From assembly GCA_028288625.1 (NCBI GenBank), contig JAQBNI010000027.1:1-32804 (forward strand): a DNA stretch of 32,804 nucleotides. The letters run 5' to 3'. Origin of the DNA: Bacteroidota bacterium (GTDB taxonomy: Bacteria; Bacteroidota; Bacteroidia; Chitinophagales; JADIYW01). Both the position numbers and the translations under genes were made by a program. The notes under the pieces were generated by a model. The model was not told the origin of the DNA. It saw only the letters and a list, made by a program, of their open reading frames with translations, and searched no databases. This document shows, piece after piece, positions 1-7,734 of the stretch (position 1 is the first letter of the stretch; each line of letters starts with the position of its first letter).

Positions 1-416
1 TGTCCCACGGGCATGCCTGCATATACGCGCACAGGATGGATCACTGAAATTTCAAGCGTCCAGTGGTTGCAAAAACCTACATCGCCTTTTCCTGCAGTTG
101 CATGAATGTCGATGCCTAACCTTCCGATCGAAGACTTGCCTTCCAAAAACGGAACGTGTGCATGTGTTTCAGTATATTCTTCGGTAACGCCCAGGTAAAG
201 ATTCCCGGGATGAAGCACGTAACCTTCTTCAGGAATGAGGATCGGTGCTATCTGATTGTGTTTCTTAGCGTCGAGTTCAGGGCTGGTGTACATCGCAAGA
301 TCTTTGCCGAGATGTACGTCGTATGAATTTGTGCCTAAGCAGTCTCTGTCAAAAGGCTCGATGACGATCGTGCCCTTTTCCATTTCATTCAGAATTCCTT
401 TGTCCGTTAATATCAT
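1..416 (-). CDS. dcd: dCTP deaminase (3' part outside window)
   Basis: This is the N-terminal ~138 residues of a dCTP deaminase; the gene runs off the left edge of the window. The enzyme deaminates dCTP to dUTP in the cytosol and so feeds thymidylate synthesis. The read begins MILTDKGILNEMEKG. It contains the family core GKSSIGRLGIDIHATAGKGD, followed by VGFCNHWTLEIS, where the glutamate of LEIS is in the position of the family's catalytic Glu. The ATG at 416 gives the standard short N-terminus. A perfect TAnnTTTG promoter box ends 4 bases before that ATG, so transcription may start at or next to the start codon. The gene is downstream of, and on the same strand as, the response regulator, across a 135-base spacer. 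Confidence 0.93.
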   Translation of the reverse strand, partial: MILTDKGILNEMEKGTIVIEPFDRDCLGTNSYDVHLGKDLAMYTSPELDAKKHNQIAPILIPEEGYVLHPGNLYLGVTEEYTETHAHVPFLEGKSSIGRLGIDIHATAGKGDVGFCNHWTLEISVIHPVRVYAGMPVG

Positions 417-420
417 GGCG

Positions 421-428
421 CAAAAGTA
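421..428 (-). promoter_or_regulatory. Bacteroidota -7 promoter box for dcd
   Basis: On the minus strand this reads TACTTTTG, an 8/8 match to TAnnTTTG. Only four bases (CGCC) separate it from the dcd ATG, which places the expected transcript start at the start codon. No TTTG -33 element was found at 19-21 bases upstream. Confidence 0.6.
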
Positions 429-449
429 AGAAAAAAGTCCACAGTTATC

Positions 450-542
450 GGATCACAGTTCACAGTAAGAATTCACAGATATTGATTCATTATTCACATG
501 TATAATTAATCACAATATTCCGTGAACGGTGAACCGTCATCC
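450..542. repeat. Iterated-word spacer with complementary arms
   Basis: The dcd/response-regulator spacer holds short iterated words: CACAG several times on the left (438-480) and CCGTGAAC-like words on the right (520-549). The left arm 450-466 and the right arm 526-542 are reverse complements at 14 of 17 positions, enclosing about 59 bases. No ORF lies inside. The arms could pair in a minus-strand transcript. The function is unknown. Confidence 0.5.
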
Positions 543-551
543 GTGAACCTT

Positions 552-1259
552 TTACGCCATCTGGTTTTCTACAAGCTTGTAACCTTGTCCGTGTATATTC
601 AAAATCTGCAAGCGCTCATCATCCCTCAGGTATTTCCTGATCTTTGAAATAAATACATCCATGCTGCGCGCTGTGAAATAGCTATCGTCCTGCCAAACGT
701 GCTTAAGCGCCAACTCTCTTTCGAGTATCTGGTTTTTCTTTTCAAAAAACAAGCGCAGCAATTCATTTTCTTTTGTTGTCAGCTTGATCTCATTTCCTTT
801 CACATATAATTTGTGATTTTTATAATCGAGCCTTGTATCTCCCGCAGTGTATTCATCCAGTGCTGCCTGCACTTCGTGCTTTTCCGTTCTGCGAAGGATT
901 GCATTCATTTTCAATTCTAAAATTTCCATACTGAACGGCTTGGTAATATAATCATCCGCGCCCAATGTTAATCCTCTTATCTTATCTTCTTTCAGCGATT
1001 TCGCCGTGAGAAAAATAATCGGAACTTCCTTATCGTCTCTCCTGATCTCTTCAGCAACGGTGAACCCGTCTTTCTTCGGCATCATCACATCCAGCAAAAT
1101 AATATCATACTTATTTTTTCTGAATGCAAATAATCCTTCCACGCCATCGCGCTTCAGTTCCACTTCAAAATTTTTATGCTTGAGGTACTCCTGCAGTAAC
1201 ATCCCCAGGTTCGGGTCGTCTTCTACAAGTAAAACTTTCTTTTTAATTGTTGTGTTCAT
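552..1259 (-). CDS. OmpR-family response regulator
   Basis: This is a 235-residue two-component DNA-binding regulator. The receiver domain (about 8-120) has the acidic pair D14-D15, the phosphoacceptor D57 in LLDVMMPKKDG, T85 in FLTAK and K107 in ITKPF. The C-terminal half (about 135-232) is an OmpR/PhoB winged helix, with TTKENELLRLFFEKKNQ and a recognition-helix region SMDVFISKIRKYL. It lies 30 bases downstream of the histidine kinase on the same strand, so the two are almost certainly one operon and a cognate pair. The target genes and signal cannot be read from the sequence. Length and motifs are normal for the family. Confidence 0.95.
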   Translation of the reverse strand: MNTTIKKKVLLVEDDPNLGMLLQEYLKHKNFEVELKRDGVEGLFAFRKNKYDIILLDVMMPKKDGFTVAEEIRRDDKEVPIIFLTAKSLKEDKIRGLTLGADDYITKPFSMEILELKMNAILRRTEKHEVQAALDEYTAGDTRLDYKNHKLYVKGNEIKLTTKENELLRLFFEKKNQILERELALKHVWQDDSYFTARSMDVFISKIRKYLRDDERLQILNIHGQGYKLVENQMA

Positions 1260-1289
1260 TTTTTTAAAAATTTAATGTGATGAAATCTT

Positions 1290-2801
1290 TTATGTCGTTG
1301 ACGGCAATTGAATAATAAATTTTGAACCTTCTTTTAATTTACTTTCTACCCAGATCTTCCCGTTGTGCTTTGCAATGATGGACTGAACATAACTCAATCC
1401 CAAACCAAATCCCTTCGTATCATGCACATTTCCTTTTGTTACCCGGTAGAACTTTTCAAATACTTTTTGCTGATCTTCCTTCGACAAGCCAACACCGTTA
1501 TCCTGAATCTCTATCTGCATCCCGCCTGAAAAATTAAAAGTATTGATTTTAATAGACGGTATCTTGTTATTGTATTTTATGGCATTATCGATCAGGTTAT
1601 TAATCACGTTTGTAAAATGCATCTCATCTACTTTAATGATCGGGTTCTGTGCATCCAGGTTCAATTGTATCCGACCATTCAACTCTTCCAGGATCAGGTT
1701 AAACCTTGCCGCAGCCATCGTAATAATAGAATGCAGGTCGCAGTCCTCGAGATTTAACTGTAATTCTCCTTTTTCTAAACGCGCGATTTGCAGCACTTGT
1801 TCAACATGATTGTACAGCCTCTTATTCTCATCAAAAATGATGCCTGCGTATTTCGACCGGTTGTCCTTGGATTCAGAGATCGTATTGTCTTTCAGCATTT
1901 CACTTGCAATAGAAATAGTAGCGATGGGCGTCTTTAACTCGTGCGTCATGTTGTTGATGAAATCCGTTTTCATATCCGATAATTTCTTTTGCCGGAAAAT
2001 AATTTGAAACGAAAGAATAAAAGCCGCGACCACCATTAAAAAGAAAACCGAAGAGGATAAGATCATCGGCGACATCGAAGTATATAAATATTTCTTGCGG
2101 TCGGGCAACAACAGCTTTAATGATTTATTATCATCGAACATACTCCTGCGAAAAAGATCTACGGTGTACGATGTGTGATACAGATCCGATAACGGCGCAT
2201 TTTTAGAAAGCAAAACAAAATTATTCGGAGCATATTCGGTAACACCATAATGAACTCTTGTTTTTATGCCGTGTGATCTCAATGCATCGTTGATGATCTG
2301 TTTTAATTTAGAAGTATCCAGCAATTCCGTGATCGGCTGCAAGCTCGTCATCTGCTGCGCCATAAATTCCTGGAGGTTATCGATCTCTATCGGGTAAGCA
2401 TCATTTGGATTTTGAGTTTGCATCAGCGGGCTGCTTTCCGCGGGATAATTATTTTCCGCCGTGTAATTATTTTCCGTGTAGCAATTGCTCAGCGGAGGAT
2501 AAGCTTCGGCTTTTAATTTGTAATCACTTTCATTCCCTGCCGTATCATACATTTCGATAATTACTTCGCCTTTTTCGTTAGTGTGTATTTTGCGCGATTG
2601 AAGCATGCGCGACACGATCGGGTGATAAGAAAGATCTTCGATCTTCGTGGACATTTCATTCATCGCCTCGAATACTGCTTTATCGAAATCCTGCTCTCGC
2701 GATTTGATTGCACCCTGTAACCAGAATATCTGGACAATCCCTACACCGAATAATCCGAGGAATAACAAGACAGAAGTAAAAAGGAGTAGATTCTTATTCA
2801 C
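1290..2801 (-). CDS. Membrane sensor histidine kinase
   Basis: This 503-residue inner-membrane kinase is the partner of the response regulator just downstream. It has an N-terminal membrane helix (about 4-26) and a periplasmic region (about 30-240) with no recognised sensor domain. A second helix (about 246-269) follows, then a HisKA domain with H287 in MTHELKTP. The HATPase_c domain has the N box NNLIDNAIKY (401-410), G1 DNGVG (434-438) and G2 GFGLGLS (464-470). The start is GTG at 2801: it gives a complete first helix, and a perfect promoter box ends 4 bases before it. The periplasmic part includes a tandem six-residue repeat, NNYTAE/NNYPAE (111-122). Confidence 0.95.
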   Translation of the reverse strand: MNKNLLLFTSVLLFLGLFGVGIVQIFWLQGAIKSREQDFDKAVFEAMNEMSTKIEDLSYHPIVSRMLQSRKIHTNEKGEVIIEMYDTAGNESDYKLKAEAYPPLSNCYTENNYTAENNYPAESSPLMQTQNPNDAYPIEIDNLQEFMAQQMTSLQPITELLDTSKLKQIINDALRSHGIKTRVHYGVTEYAPNNFVLLSKNAPLSDLYHTSYTVDLFRRSMFDDNKSLKLLLPDRKKYLYTSMSPMILSSSVFFLMVVAAFILSFQIIFRQKKLSDMKTDFINNMTHELKTPIATISIASEMLKDNTISESKDNRSKYAGIIFDENKRLYNHVEQVLQIARLEKGELQLNLEDCDLHSIITMAAARFNLILEELNGRIQLNLDAQNPIIKVDEMHFTNVINNLIDNAIKYNNKIPSIKINTFNFSGGMQIEIQDNGVGLSKEDQQKVFEKFYRVTKGNVHDTKGFGLGLSYVQSIIAKHNGKIWVESKLKEGSKFIIQLPSTT

Positions 2802-2805
2802 TAAA

Positions 2806-2813
2806 CAAAATTA
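2806..2813 (-). promoter_or_regulatory. Bacteroidota -7 box for the kinase-regulator operon
   Basis: The minus strand reads TAATTTTG, an 8/8 match to TAnnTTTG. Four bases (TTTA) separate it from the GTG start of the kinase, which suggests a leaderless transcript. No convincing -33 TTTG was seen. Confidence 0.55.
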
Positions 2814-2938
2814 CATCGGGTTACAGTTGCGAGATGTTAACAATTCTTAATGTATTGATACTTATGGTATTAATTGAAAATCAATCATTTATATAAATAC
2901 AAAATTTAAACTTTACATTATTTCCAAAGGATTTAAAA

Positions 2939-2946
2939 TATATTTG
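2939..2946 (+). promoter_or_regulatory. Bacteroidota -7 box for the lipoprotein hydrolase
   Basis: This reads TATATTTG, an 8/8 match to TAnnTTTG, and ends six bases before the ATG at 2953. A possible TTG start at 2944 falls inside this box, which argues for the ATG at 2953. The -33 element is weak. It diverges from the kinase promoter across a ~150-base spacer that also contains the short palindrome ATTGA-AAA-TCAAT (2873-2885). Confidence 0.55.
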
Positions 2947-2952
2947 CGAAAG

Positions 2953-4239
2953 ATGAAAAAAACAATCGTTTGCTGCTACTTTTTCGCCTTCCTGTTTCTG
3001 AATGCATGCAGTTCTGAAACTACTGCGGAACAAGGTAAAATTTACAATCATCTTACACTTGCAAAAGACACTACTTTATCTTACGCGCTCTACATACCAA
3101 AAAATAAATACGCGGAGAAGCAGCTCGCTTTTATTTTTTTTGATCCGCATGGCAGCGGAGAATTGCCGGTGAGCATGTACAAAGATCTTGCGGATGAATT
3201 TGGGATCATATTGATTGGAAATAATAATTCTTCGAACAACACGGAATTCATGGAGATCCATCATAATTTTTTAATGCTGCTAGAAGAAATAAAAACAAAG
3301 TATAAGCTGGACGAAAAAAATATTTGTTTGTGGGGATTTTCCGGTGGGGCAAAGGGCGCAATCTATAATGCCGGCGCGCAAAATAATATTGGCTACAGTA
3401 TTTACGGCGGCTCGGTGATGGAAATAAAAAATATGAATTGCGATTATCTCGGCTTTAACGGAAAACAGGACATGAACTATACGGACCTGCTAGCTTTTTC
3501 TATGCAGAATAGAAATAATCCAAGACATTTTCAATTGCAATTCAACGGTAAACATGCATGGGCAGACACAACCACTGCAAAAGAAGGCTTCCGCTGGTTC
3601 CTGCTGAAAAAAATGCAGCATAAAGAACTTGGGGAAAATAAGGAAATTATTTCTGCTTCCTCTTCGACATATAAAAAAGAAATTGAAAAAGATATTGATG
3701 AAAAGCAATATACCGATGCATTGCTTGCTTGTAATAAAGCGATCTATTTTTTATCCGGTTTAAGTGATGTGAGTAATTTTGAAACCAGGAGAGATTTTAT
3801 TTTGCAACAGCCGCAATACAAAACGCAATTGCAGGAATTGCAGCAAACGGTTCAAACAGAAAGTGAATTAAAGAACAAGTACCAGGCAGATTTCTTTTCA
3901 AAAGATTCTGCTTACTGGAAAAAAACGATCGACGGATTAAGGTCGAATGCAAAAACCGATCAATCGGGCATGTACGACCGTTTGCTTGGATTTATTTCTC
4001 TGATGAGTTATTCATTTGCGAACCGCGCATTTAAAGAAAATCATTTTAACGAGATACAACAGATCTTATTTATCTACAGGTATGCAGATCCGTCGAATCC
4101 TGAGCATGCTTTTATGCGCGCAAAGATGTATGTATTGCGAAACCAATTTGAACTTGCGCGTGCGGCATTACAGGAAGCCCTAAAATTAGGAGTCGATCGC
4201 AGCAGGATCGCGAATGATGAGTTGTTGAAAAATCTGTGA
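2953..4239 (+). CDS. Lipoprotein with alpha/beta-hydrolase domain and helical tail
   Basis: This 428-residue protein starts with a lipoprotein signal peptide whose lipobox LNAC gives the lipidated C19, so it is probably anchored in the cell envelope. The middle (about 40-210) looks like an esterase/poly-hydroxybutyrate-depolymerase-type hydrolase: FFDPHGSG, the nucleophile elbow GFSGG with S130, a candidate acid in NGKQDMNY and a candidate histidine in GKHAW. The C-terminal half (about 230-428) is charged and helical and looks TPR-like near the end (HAFMRAKMYVLRNQFELARAAL). The substrate is unknown. ATG 2953 is preferred over TTG 2944 because the TTG lies in the promoter box. Its stop is two bases from that of the convergent DUF962 gene. 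The hydrolase assignment rests on motifs only. Confidence 0.8.
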   Translation: MKKTIVCCYFFAFLFLNACSSETTAEQGKIYNHLTLAKDTTLSYALYIPKNKYAEKQLAFIFFDPHGSGELPVSMYKDLADEFGIILIGNNNSSNNTEFMEIHHNFLMLLEEIKTKYKLDEKNICLWGFSGGAKGAIYNAGAQNNIGYSIYGGSVMEIKNMNCDYLGFNGKQDMNYTDLLAFSMQNRNNPRHFQLQFNGKHAWADTTTAKEGFRWFLLKKMQHKELGENKEIISASSSTYKKEIEKDIDEKQYTDALLACNKAIYFLSGLSDVSNFETRRDFILQQPQYKTQLQELQQTVQTESELKNKYQADFFSKDSAYWKKTIDGLRSNAKTDQSGMYDRLLGFISLMSYSFANRAFKENHFNEIQQILFIYRYADPSNPEHAFMRAKMYVLRNQFELARAALQEALKLGVDRSRIANDELLKNL

Positions 4240-4241
4240 GA

Positions 4242-4589
4242 TTACACCGTCGTTGTACCCACTACTTTCTTGGCTTCTGCCAGTTTCTTATCGATTTGTC
4301 CCGTTAAAAAATGGAAGTACATAATAAAGTCGGACGCGAAACTATAAAACGGGTATTGAAAAGTAGCAGGCTTGTTTTTCTCAAATACGAAATGTCCTAT
4401 CCAGGCAAAACCATAACCCACAACCGGTATCAACAGGATCTTCCACCATATCGGATCAATAATAAACCAGATAAATATGCCGATGATGAGCGTAGTGCCA
4501 ACGTAATGAAAAAGCCTGCAGGTCGGATCGCTGTGTTCCGTTAAATAGTACAGGTAAAAATCTTTGAGCGTATGATATTTTCTTTCCAT
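4242..4589 (-). CDS. DUF962 / Mpo1-like membrane protein
   Basis: This is a 115-residue integral membrane protein. The sequence matches the DUF962 (Mpo1/YGL010w) pattern: an N-terminal FYLYYLTEHSDPTCRLFHYVGTT, two hydrophobic segments (about 30-62), then GYGFAWIGHFVFEKNKPATF. The histidines H19, H28 and H66 sit at the family's conserved positions. Yeast Mpo1 is an iron-dependent dioxygenase of fatty-acid alpha-oxidation; whether this protein does the same is inference. A longer reading starting ten codons upstream exists, but ATG 4589 gives the usual family N-terminus. The gene stands alone between two plus-strand genes. Confidence 0.85.
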   Translation of the reverse strand: MERKYHTLKDFYLYYLTEHSDPTCRLFHYVGTTLIIGIFIWFIIDPIWWKILLIPVVGYGFAWIGHFVFEKNKPATFQYPFYSFASDFIMYFHFLTGQIDKKLAEAKKVVGTTTV

Positions 4590-4677
4590 GATCGAAGTAT
4601 TGAATATAAATTTAATCATAATTTAGATATAATACGATCAATTTATTCTTCATCCTTCACTTTTTTATCTTTACTTC

Positions 4678-5568
4678 ATGCAGATCCGCAGCAAGGCTTA
4701 TCTTCAAATGCATTGCGCAACATTTTTATGGGGCGTCACTGCGATATTAGGCAAACTCATCTCGATAAGGGAATTTCCGCTGGTGTGGTACCGGATGCTG
4801 ATCGTATGCATTTTCATGTTGTGTATGCCTTCTTTATATTCGTCTTTAAAAAAAGTAAATAAAAAAAATATTCCTGTTTTATGCGGCATCGGCATTTTGA
4901 TCGCAATGCACTGGGTGGCATGGTATGGCGCCATTAAATATGCAAACGCATCTGTTGCAGTAAGCTGCATTTCCTGCATCGCAATTTTTATCGCCATACT
5001 CGAGCCCATATTCAACCGCGTTCCTTTTGATCGCTCAAATATTATTTTAGGATTGATCGTCATCCCCGGAATTATGCTCATTAACCAATCTCTGGATCTG
5101 CAATATAAATTCGGATTTTTTTTAGGCATGGTCGCGGCTATGTTAGGTGCCATCTTTACTATCCTCAATAAAAAATATACGCAGGATATCGAACCTTCTT
5201 CCATCACTTTTATACAGATGTTATGCGGATTTATTTTTCTGACGGTTTGCCTGCCATTTTATATCCTGAATAACCCCGGAAATTTTTATTTTCCTTCAAC
5301 ACAGGATCTGATACTACTGGTGATACTGTCCGTTGTATGTACAGTGATCCCATACAATTTGTTTCTTTACGCGCTGAAGAAAAGTGATGCTTTTACAACA
5401 GCATTGGTCAACAATTTAGAACCTGTTTACGGCATTATTTTAGCAGTAATTATTTTACATGAGAACAAGGAACTGAACTGGCAATTTTATCTGGGAACGA
5501 CGATCATCACATCTGCTGTTTTTATTCACGCTTATTTAAATAGAAGGAAAACTTCAGACTATAAATGA
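4678..5568 (+). CDS. EamA/DMT-family transporter
   Basis: This 296-residue inner-membrane protein has about ten hydrophobic helices and the two-fold EamA repeat of the drug/metabolite transporter superfamily. Typical segments are LQMHCATFLWGVTAILGKL at the start and DAFTTALVNNLEPVYGIILA in the second half. The likely role is export or exchange of a small metabolite; the substrate cannot be predicted. A near-consensus promoter box (TATCTTTA, 7/8) at 4666-4673 ends four bases before the ATG. The stop overlaps the start of the next gene by four bases (ATGA), so the two are probably translationally coupled. Confidence 0.92.
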   Translation: MQIRSKAYLQMHCATFLWGVTAILGKLISIREFPLVWYRMLIVCIFMLCMPSLYSSLKKVNKKNIPVLCGIGILIAMHWVAWYGAIKYANASVAVSCISCIAIFIAILEPIFNRVPFDRSNIILGLIVIPGIMLINQSLDLQYKFGFFLGMVAAMLGAIFTILNKKYTQDIEPSSITFIQMLCGFIFLTVCLPFYILNNPGNFYFPSTQDLILLVILSVVCTVIPYNLFLYALKKSDAFTTALVNNLEPVYGIILAVIILHENKELNWQFYLGTTIITSAVFIHAYLNRRKTSDYK

Positions 5569-6035
5569 AAGCTGCAACCATTAACGAACTCAAAAATGAA
5601 TTGATTCACCTGCATCGCGATGAAGTGGTGGAGTTATGTTTGCGACTTGCGCGTTACAAAAAAGAAAACAAGGAACTGCTCTCCTACCTGTTATTTGAAG
5701 CGCACGACGAACCGCAATACCGGGAAAATGTAAAGCAGCTGATGAACGAGCAATTCGAAGAAATTAATTTTAAAAATGTATATCTCGCAAAAAAGAGTTT
5801 GCGCAGAATTCTGCGTATCACAAATAAATACATTAAATATTCGGGCAACAAGGAAACAGAAGCAGAGCTGTTATTGCATTACTGCGGGCTATTGAAAGAT
5901 TCAGGGATTCCATATACAACCAATAAAGTATTGTTTAACATTTTTCAAACCCAGGTAAAAAAGATCAACGCTGCTATCAGCACTTTTCATGAAGACCTGC
6001 AGTATGACTACGTGAAAAAATTAGAAGATCTTTGA
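5565..6035 (+). CDS. Conserved-looking protein of unknown function
   Basis: This 156-residue soluble, highly charged and apparently all-helical protein has no signal peptide or membrane helix. I do not recognise the family. The N-terminus (NELKNELIHLHRDEVVELCLRLARYKKENKELLSYLLFE, given here only as a landmark through residue ~47) resembles helical adaptor or scaffold proteins rather than an enzyme. It overlaps the transporter gene by four bases and is probably co-translated with it. Its last bases also contain the TTTG of the promoter for the thioesterase gene. Confidence 0.8.
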   Translation: MKAATINELKNELIHLHRDEVVELCLRLARYKKENKELLSYLLFEAHDEPQYRENVKQLMNEQFEEINFKNVYLAKKSLRRILRITNKYIKYSGNKETEAELLLHYCGLLKDSGIPYTTNKVLFNIFQTQVKKINAAISTFHEDLQYDYVKKLEDL

Positions 6036-6063
6036 AATGAAATCGATATTTAAATTACTTTTG
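6031..6063 (+). promoter_or_regulatory. Complete Bacteroidota promoter for the thioesterase gene
   Basis: TTTG (6031-6034), then 21 bases, then TACTTTTG (6056-6063). This matches both elements of the Bacteroidota consensus (TTTG, 19-21 bases, TAnnTTTG). The -33 element overlaps the TGA stop of the upstream gene. The thioesterase ATG is 12 bases downstream of the box. Confidence 0.7.
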
Positions 6064-6075
6064 TAAAAACAGGTT

Positions 6076-6480
6076 ATGACTTTTGAAGAACGGGCAGCGT
6101 TATCTGAAACGCATATTTTTAAAGCGGTATTTCCTAATACCACCAACCATTATGACACGCTTTTTGGCGGCAGCGCCATGCAGCTTATGGATGAAGTCGC
6201 GTTTATTACGGCTACGCGTTTTGCGAGGATGAAAATGGTGACTGTTTCTTCTGATCGTATTGATTTTACCGTTCCTATTCCAAGTGGTACGATAATTGAG
6301 TTGGTTGGCAAGGTAACAAAGATGGGCAATACCAGTTTGCATATACACGTGGATATTTTTATGGAGGAAATGCACAGCGACAAACGTGTCAGCGCGATCA
6401 GCGGTGAATTTATTTTTGTAGCAATCGGTGTAAATAAGATGCCGGTTAAAATTGATATCAGTAATATTTTGCAGGATTAA
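6076..6480 (+). CDS. Hotdog-fold acyl-CoA thioesterase (YciA-like)
   Basis: This 134-residue protein of the acyl-CoA thioesterase II/YciA hotdog family hydrolyses acyl-CoA to free acid and CoA in the cytosol. It has the motif TNHYDTLFGGSAMQLMDEVA, with the family's catalytic-type N24 and D39, and the downstream strand pattern VTVSSDRIDFTVPIPSG. This length is typical of a single hotdog domain that works as a multimer. It has its own promoter, so it may be transcribed separately from the transporter pair upstream. Substrate chain length cannot be told. Confidence 0.9.
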   Translation: MTFEERAALSETHIFKAVFPNTTNHYDTLFGGSAMQLMDEVAFITATRFARMKMVTVSSDRIDFTVPIPSGTIIELVGKVTKMGNTSLHIHVDIFMEEMHSDKRVSAISGEFIFVAIGVNKMPVKIDISNILQD

Positions 6481-6485
6481 AAGTA

Positions 6486-6534
6486 GATACGCACCGACGT
6501 GCGTATCAATTAGCACCGGCGTACGTATCAATTA
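6486..6534. repeat. 22-base tandem repeat with internal palindrome
   Basis: Two adjacent 22-base units (6491-6512 and 6513-6534) differ at two positions; each begins GCACCG and ends CGTATCAATTA. The first unit, with five preceding bases, forms a perfect 9-bp stem with a 4-base loop (6486-6507; GATACGCAC/GTGCGTATC). No T-run follows, so a simple intrinsic terminator is not supported. It lies between the thioesterase and thioredoxin-like genes. Confidence 0.65.
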
Positions 6535-6576
6535 GAATATTCTGTGAACTGCCCGTAAAATATAAAAGAGTAAACA

Positions 6577-7734
6577 ATGAAAAAAATAATTTTTATGCTG
6601 ATGTTTATTCCGCTGTTGAGCATGGCGGAAGAGAGCGGGATCATTTTTGAACACGATGTTTCGTGGCAGCAAATTTTAGACAAGGCAAAAAAGGAAAACA
6701 AATTTATTTTGCTCGATGCATATACTACATGGTGCGGACCATGCAAGTGGATGACAAAGGAAGTATTTCCCAAACCGGAAGTGGGCGCCGTTGTAAATCC
6801 AAAATATGTTTCTACAAAATTTGATATGGAAAAAGGTGAAGGACTGGAACTGGCAAAGAAATATGAAGTGCGCAATTATCCCACCTATTTATTTTTTGAT
6901 CCGAATGGAAATTTAGTACATCGCAGTCTGGGCTCCATGCCCGCGGAAGATTTTATCCGGGTTTGCAAAGATGCACTGGACTCTACAAAGCAATATGTAA
7001 CGCTCAGGCAAAAATATTTAAAGGGGCAACAGGATAGCTTGTTTTTGCGCGAGTTTGCATTCGTTGCTGAAAATGCGCAGGATAGTTTATCTAAGATCGC
7101 AATGATGAAATATTTCAAAGCGAATAATAACCAGCTCAACAGCAATACCATCCAGTTTATGTTCGCTTTAACAAGCAGTGTAAGAGATACAAGTTTTAAT
7201 ATTTTACTCCATCATAAAGAAGAATTTTATAAAGTGATTGGTAAGGATGAAGTAGACAACAGGATTGAAGAGCTAGTCTGGAGTGAAGCCCGTAAAGCAA
7301 GTAAGAAGGGAACAGATCCCGAAGCATTCAAAAAAGTGATCCAGCAATATATTCCTGAAAAAACGGAAATGCTGTCTGCAGAATTTGAAATGAGCTTATT
7401 GTGGCGTAAGAGCAATTTTAAAGAGTATTTACCGAAAGCATTGGCGTTCGTTGACAAATACTGCCAGAATGATTTCGATCGTCTTGATGGCATTGCAACC
7501 AACCTTCTCGAATATTATAAAGATAAAACCGTATTGCAAAAAGCGCTGAAGATGGCATTGCGATCTGTAGAATTGAAAAGCAATTTCGATAATAATTCAA
7601 CTGTTGCACAATTGTACAACAAACTTGGTGATAAAGTAAATGCAAGATTATTCGCAGAAAATGCGCTTGCGTTGGCTAAACAGGAAAAAGCGGAAACTTT
7701 TGATATAGAAAAACTCCTGAAGTCGCTGAAATAA
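6577..7734 (+). CDS. Exported thioredoxin-fold protein
   Basis: This 385-residue protein has a signal peptide (about 1-17, ending SMA) and a thioredoxin-like domain (about 20-135). The active site is W52-C-G-P-C-K57, and the cis-proline is in RNYPTYLFF. It probably acts as a thiol-disulphide oxidoreductase in the periplasm. The C-terminal ~240 residues are helical and charged, without a recognised domain, ending in a region that looks TPR-like (AQLYNKLGDKVNARLFAENAL). This fusion makes it much longer than plain thioredoxin. Its stop directly abuts that of the convergent gene, with no bases between. Confidence 0.88.
   Translation: MKKIIFMLMFIPLLSMAEESGIIFEHDVSWQQILDKAKKENKFILLDAYTTWCGPCKWMTKEVFPKPEVGAVVNPKYVSTKFDMEKGEGLELAKKYEVRNYPTYLFFDPNGNLVHRSLGSMPAEDFIRVCKDALDSTKQYVTLRQKYLKGQQDSLFLREFAFVAENAQDSLSKIAMMKYFKANNNQLNSNTIQFMFALTSSVRDTSFNILLHHKEEFYKVIGKDEVDNRIEELVWSEARKASKKGTDPEAFKKVIQQYIPEKTEMLSAEFEMSLLWRKSNFKEYLPKALAFVDKYCQNDFDRLDGIATNLLEYYKDKTVLQKALKMALRSVELKSNFDNNSTVAQLYNKLGDKVNARLFAENALALAKQEKAETFDIEKLLKSLK

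Noticed and set aside
111-300. CRISPR-like or tRNA structures in any spacer
   Set aside because: No regular direct repeats with unique spacers and no cloverleaf were found. The iterated words are too short and irregular for CRISPR.
2419-2490. Duplicated AATTATTTTCCG in the kinase gene as a regulatory repeat
   Set aside because: It is within the coding frame and simply encodes the tandem NNYTAE/NNYPAE repeat in the periplasmic part of the kinase.
2944-2952. TTG start for the lipoprotein hydrolase
   Set aside because: It lies within the TAnnTTTG promoter box. The ATG at 2953 gives a normal lipoprotein signal peptide.
6486-6507. Intrinsic terminator after the thioesterase gene
   Set aside because: The stem is perfect but no T-run follows on either strand.
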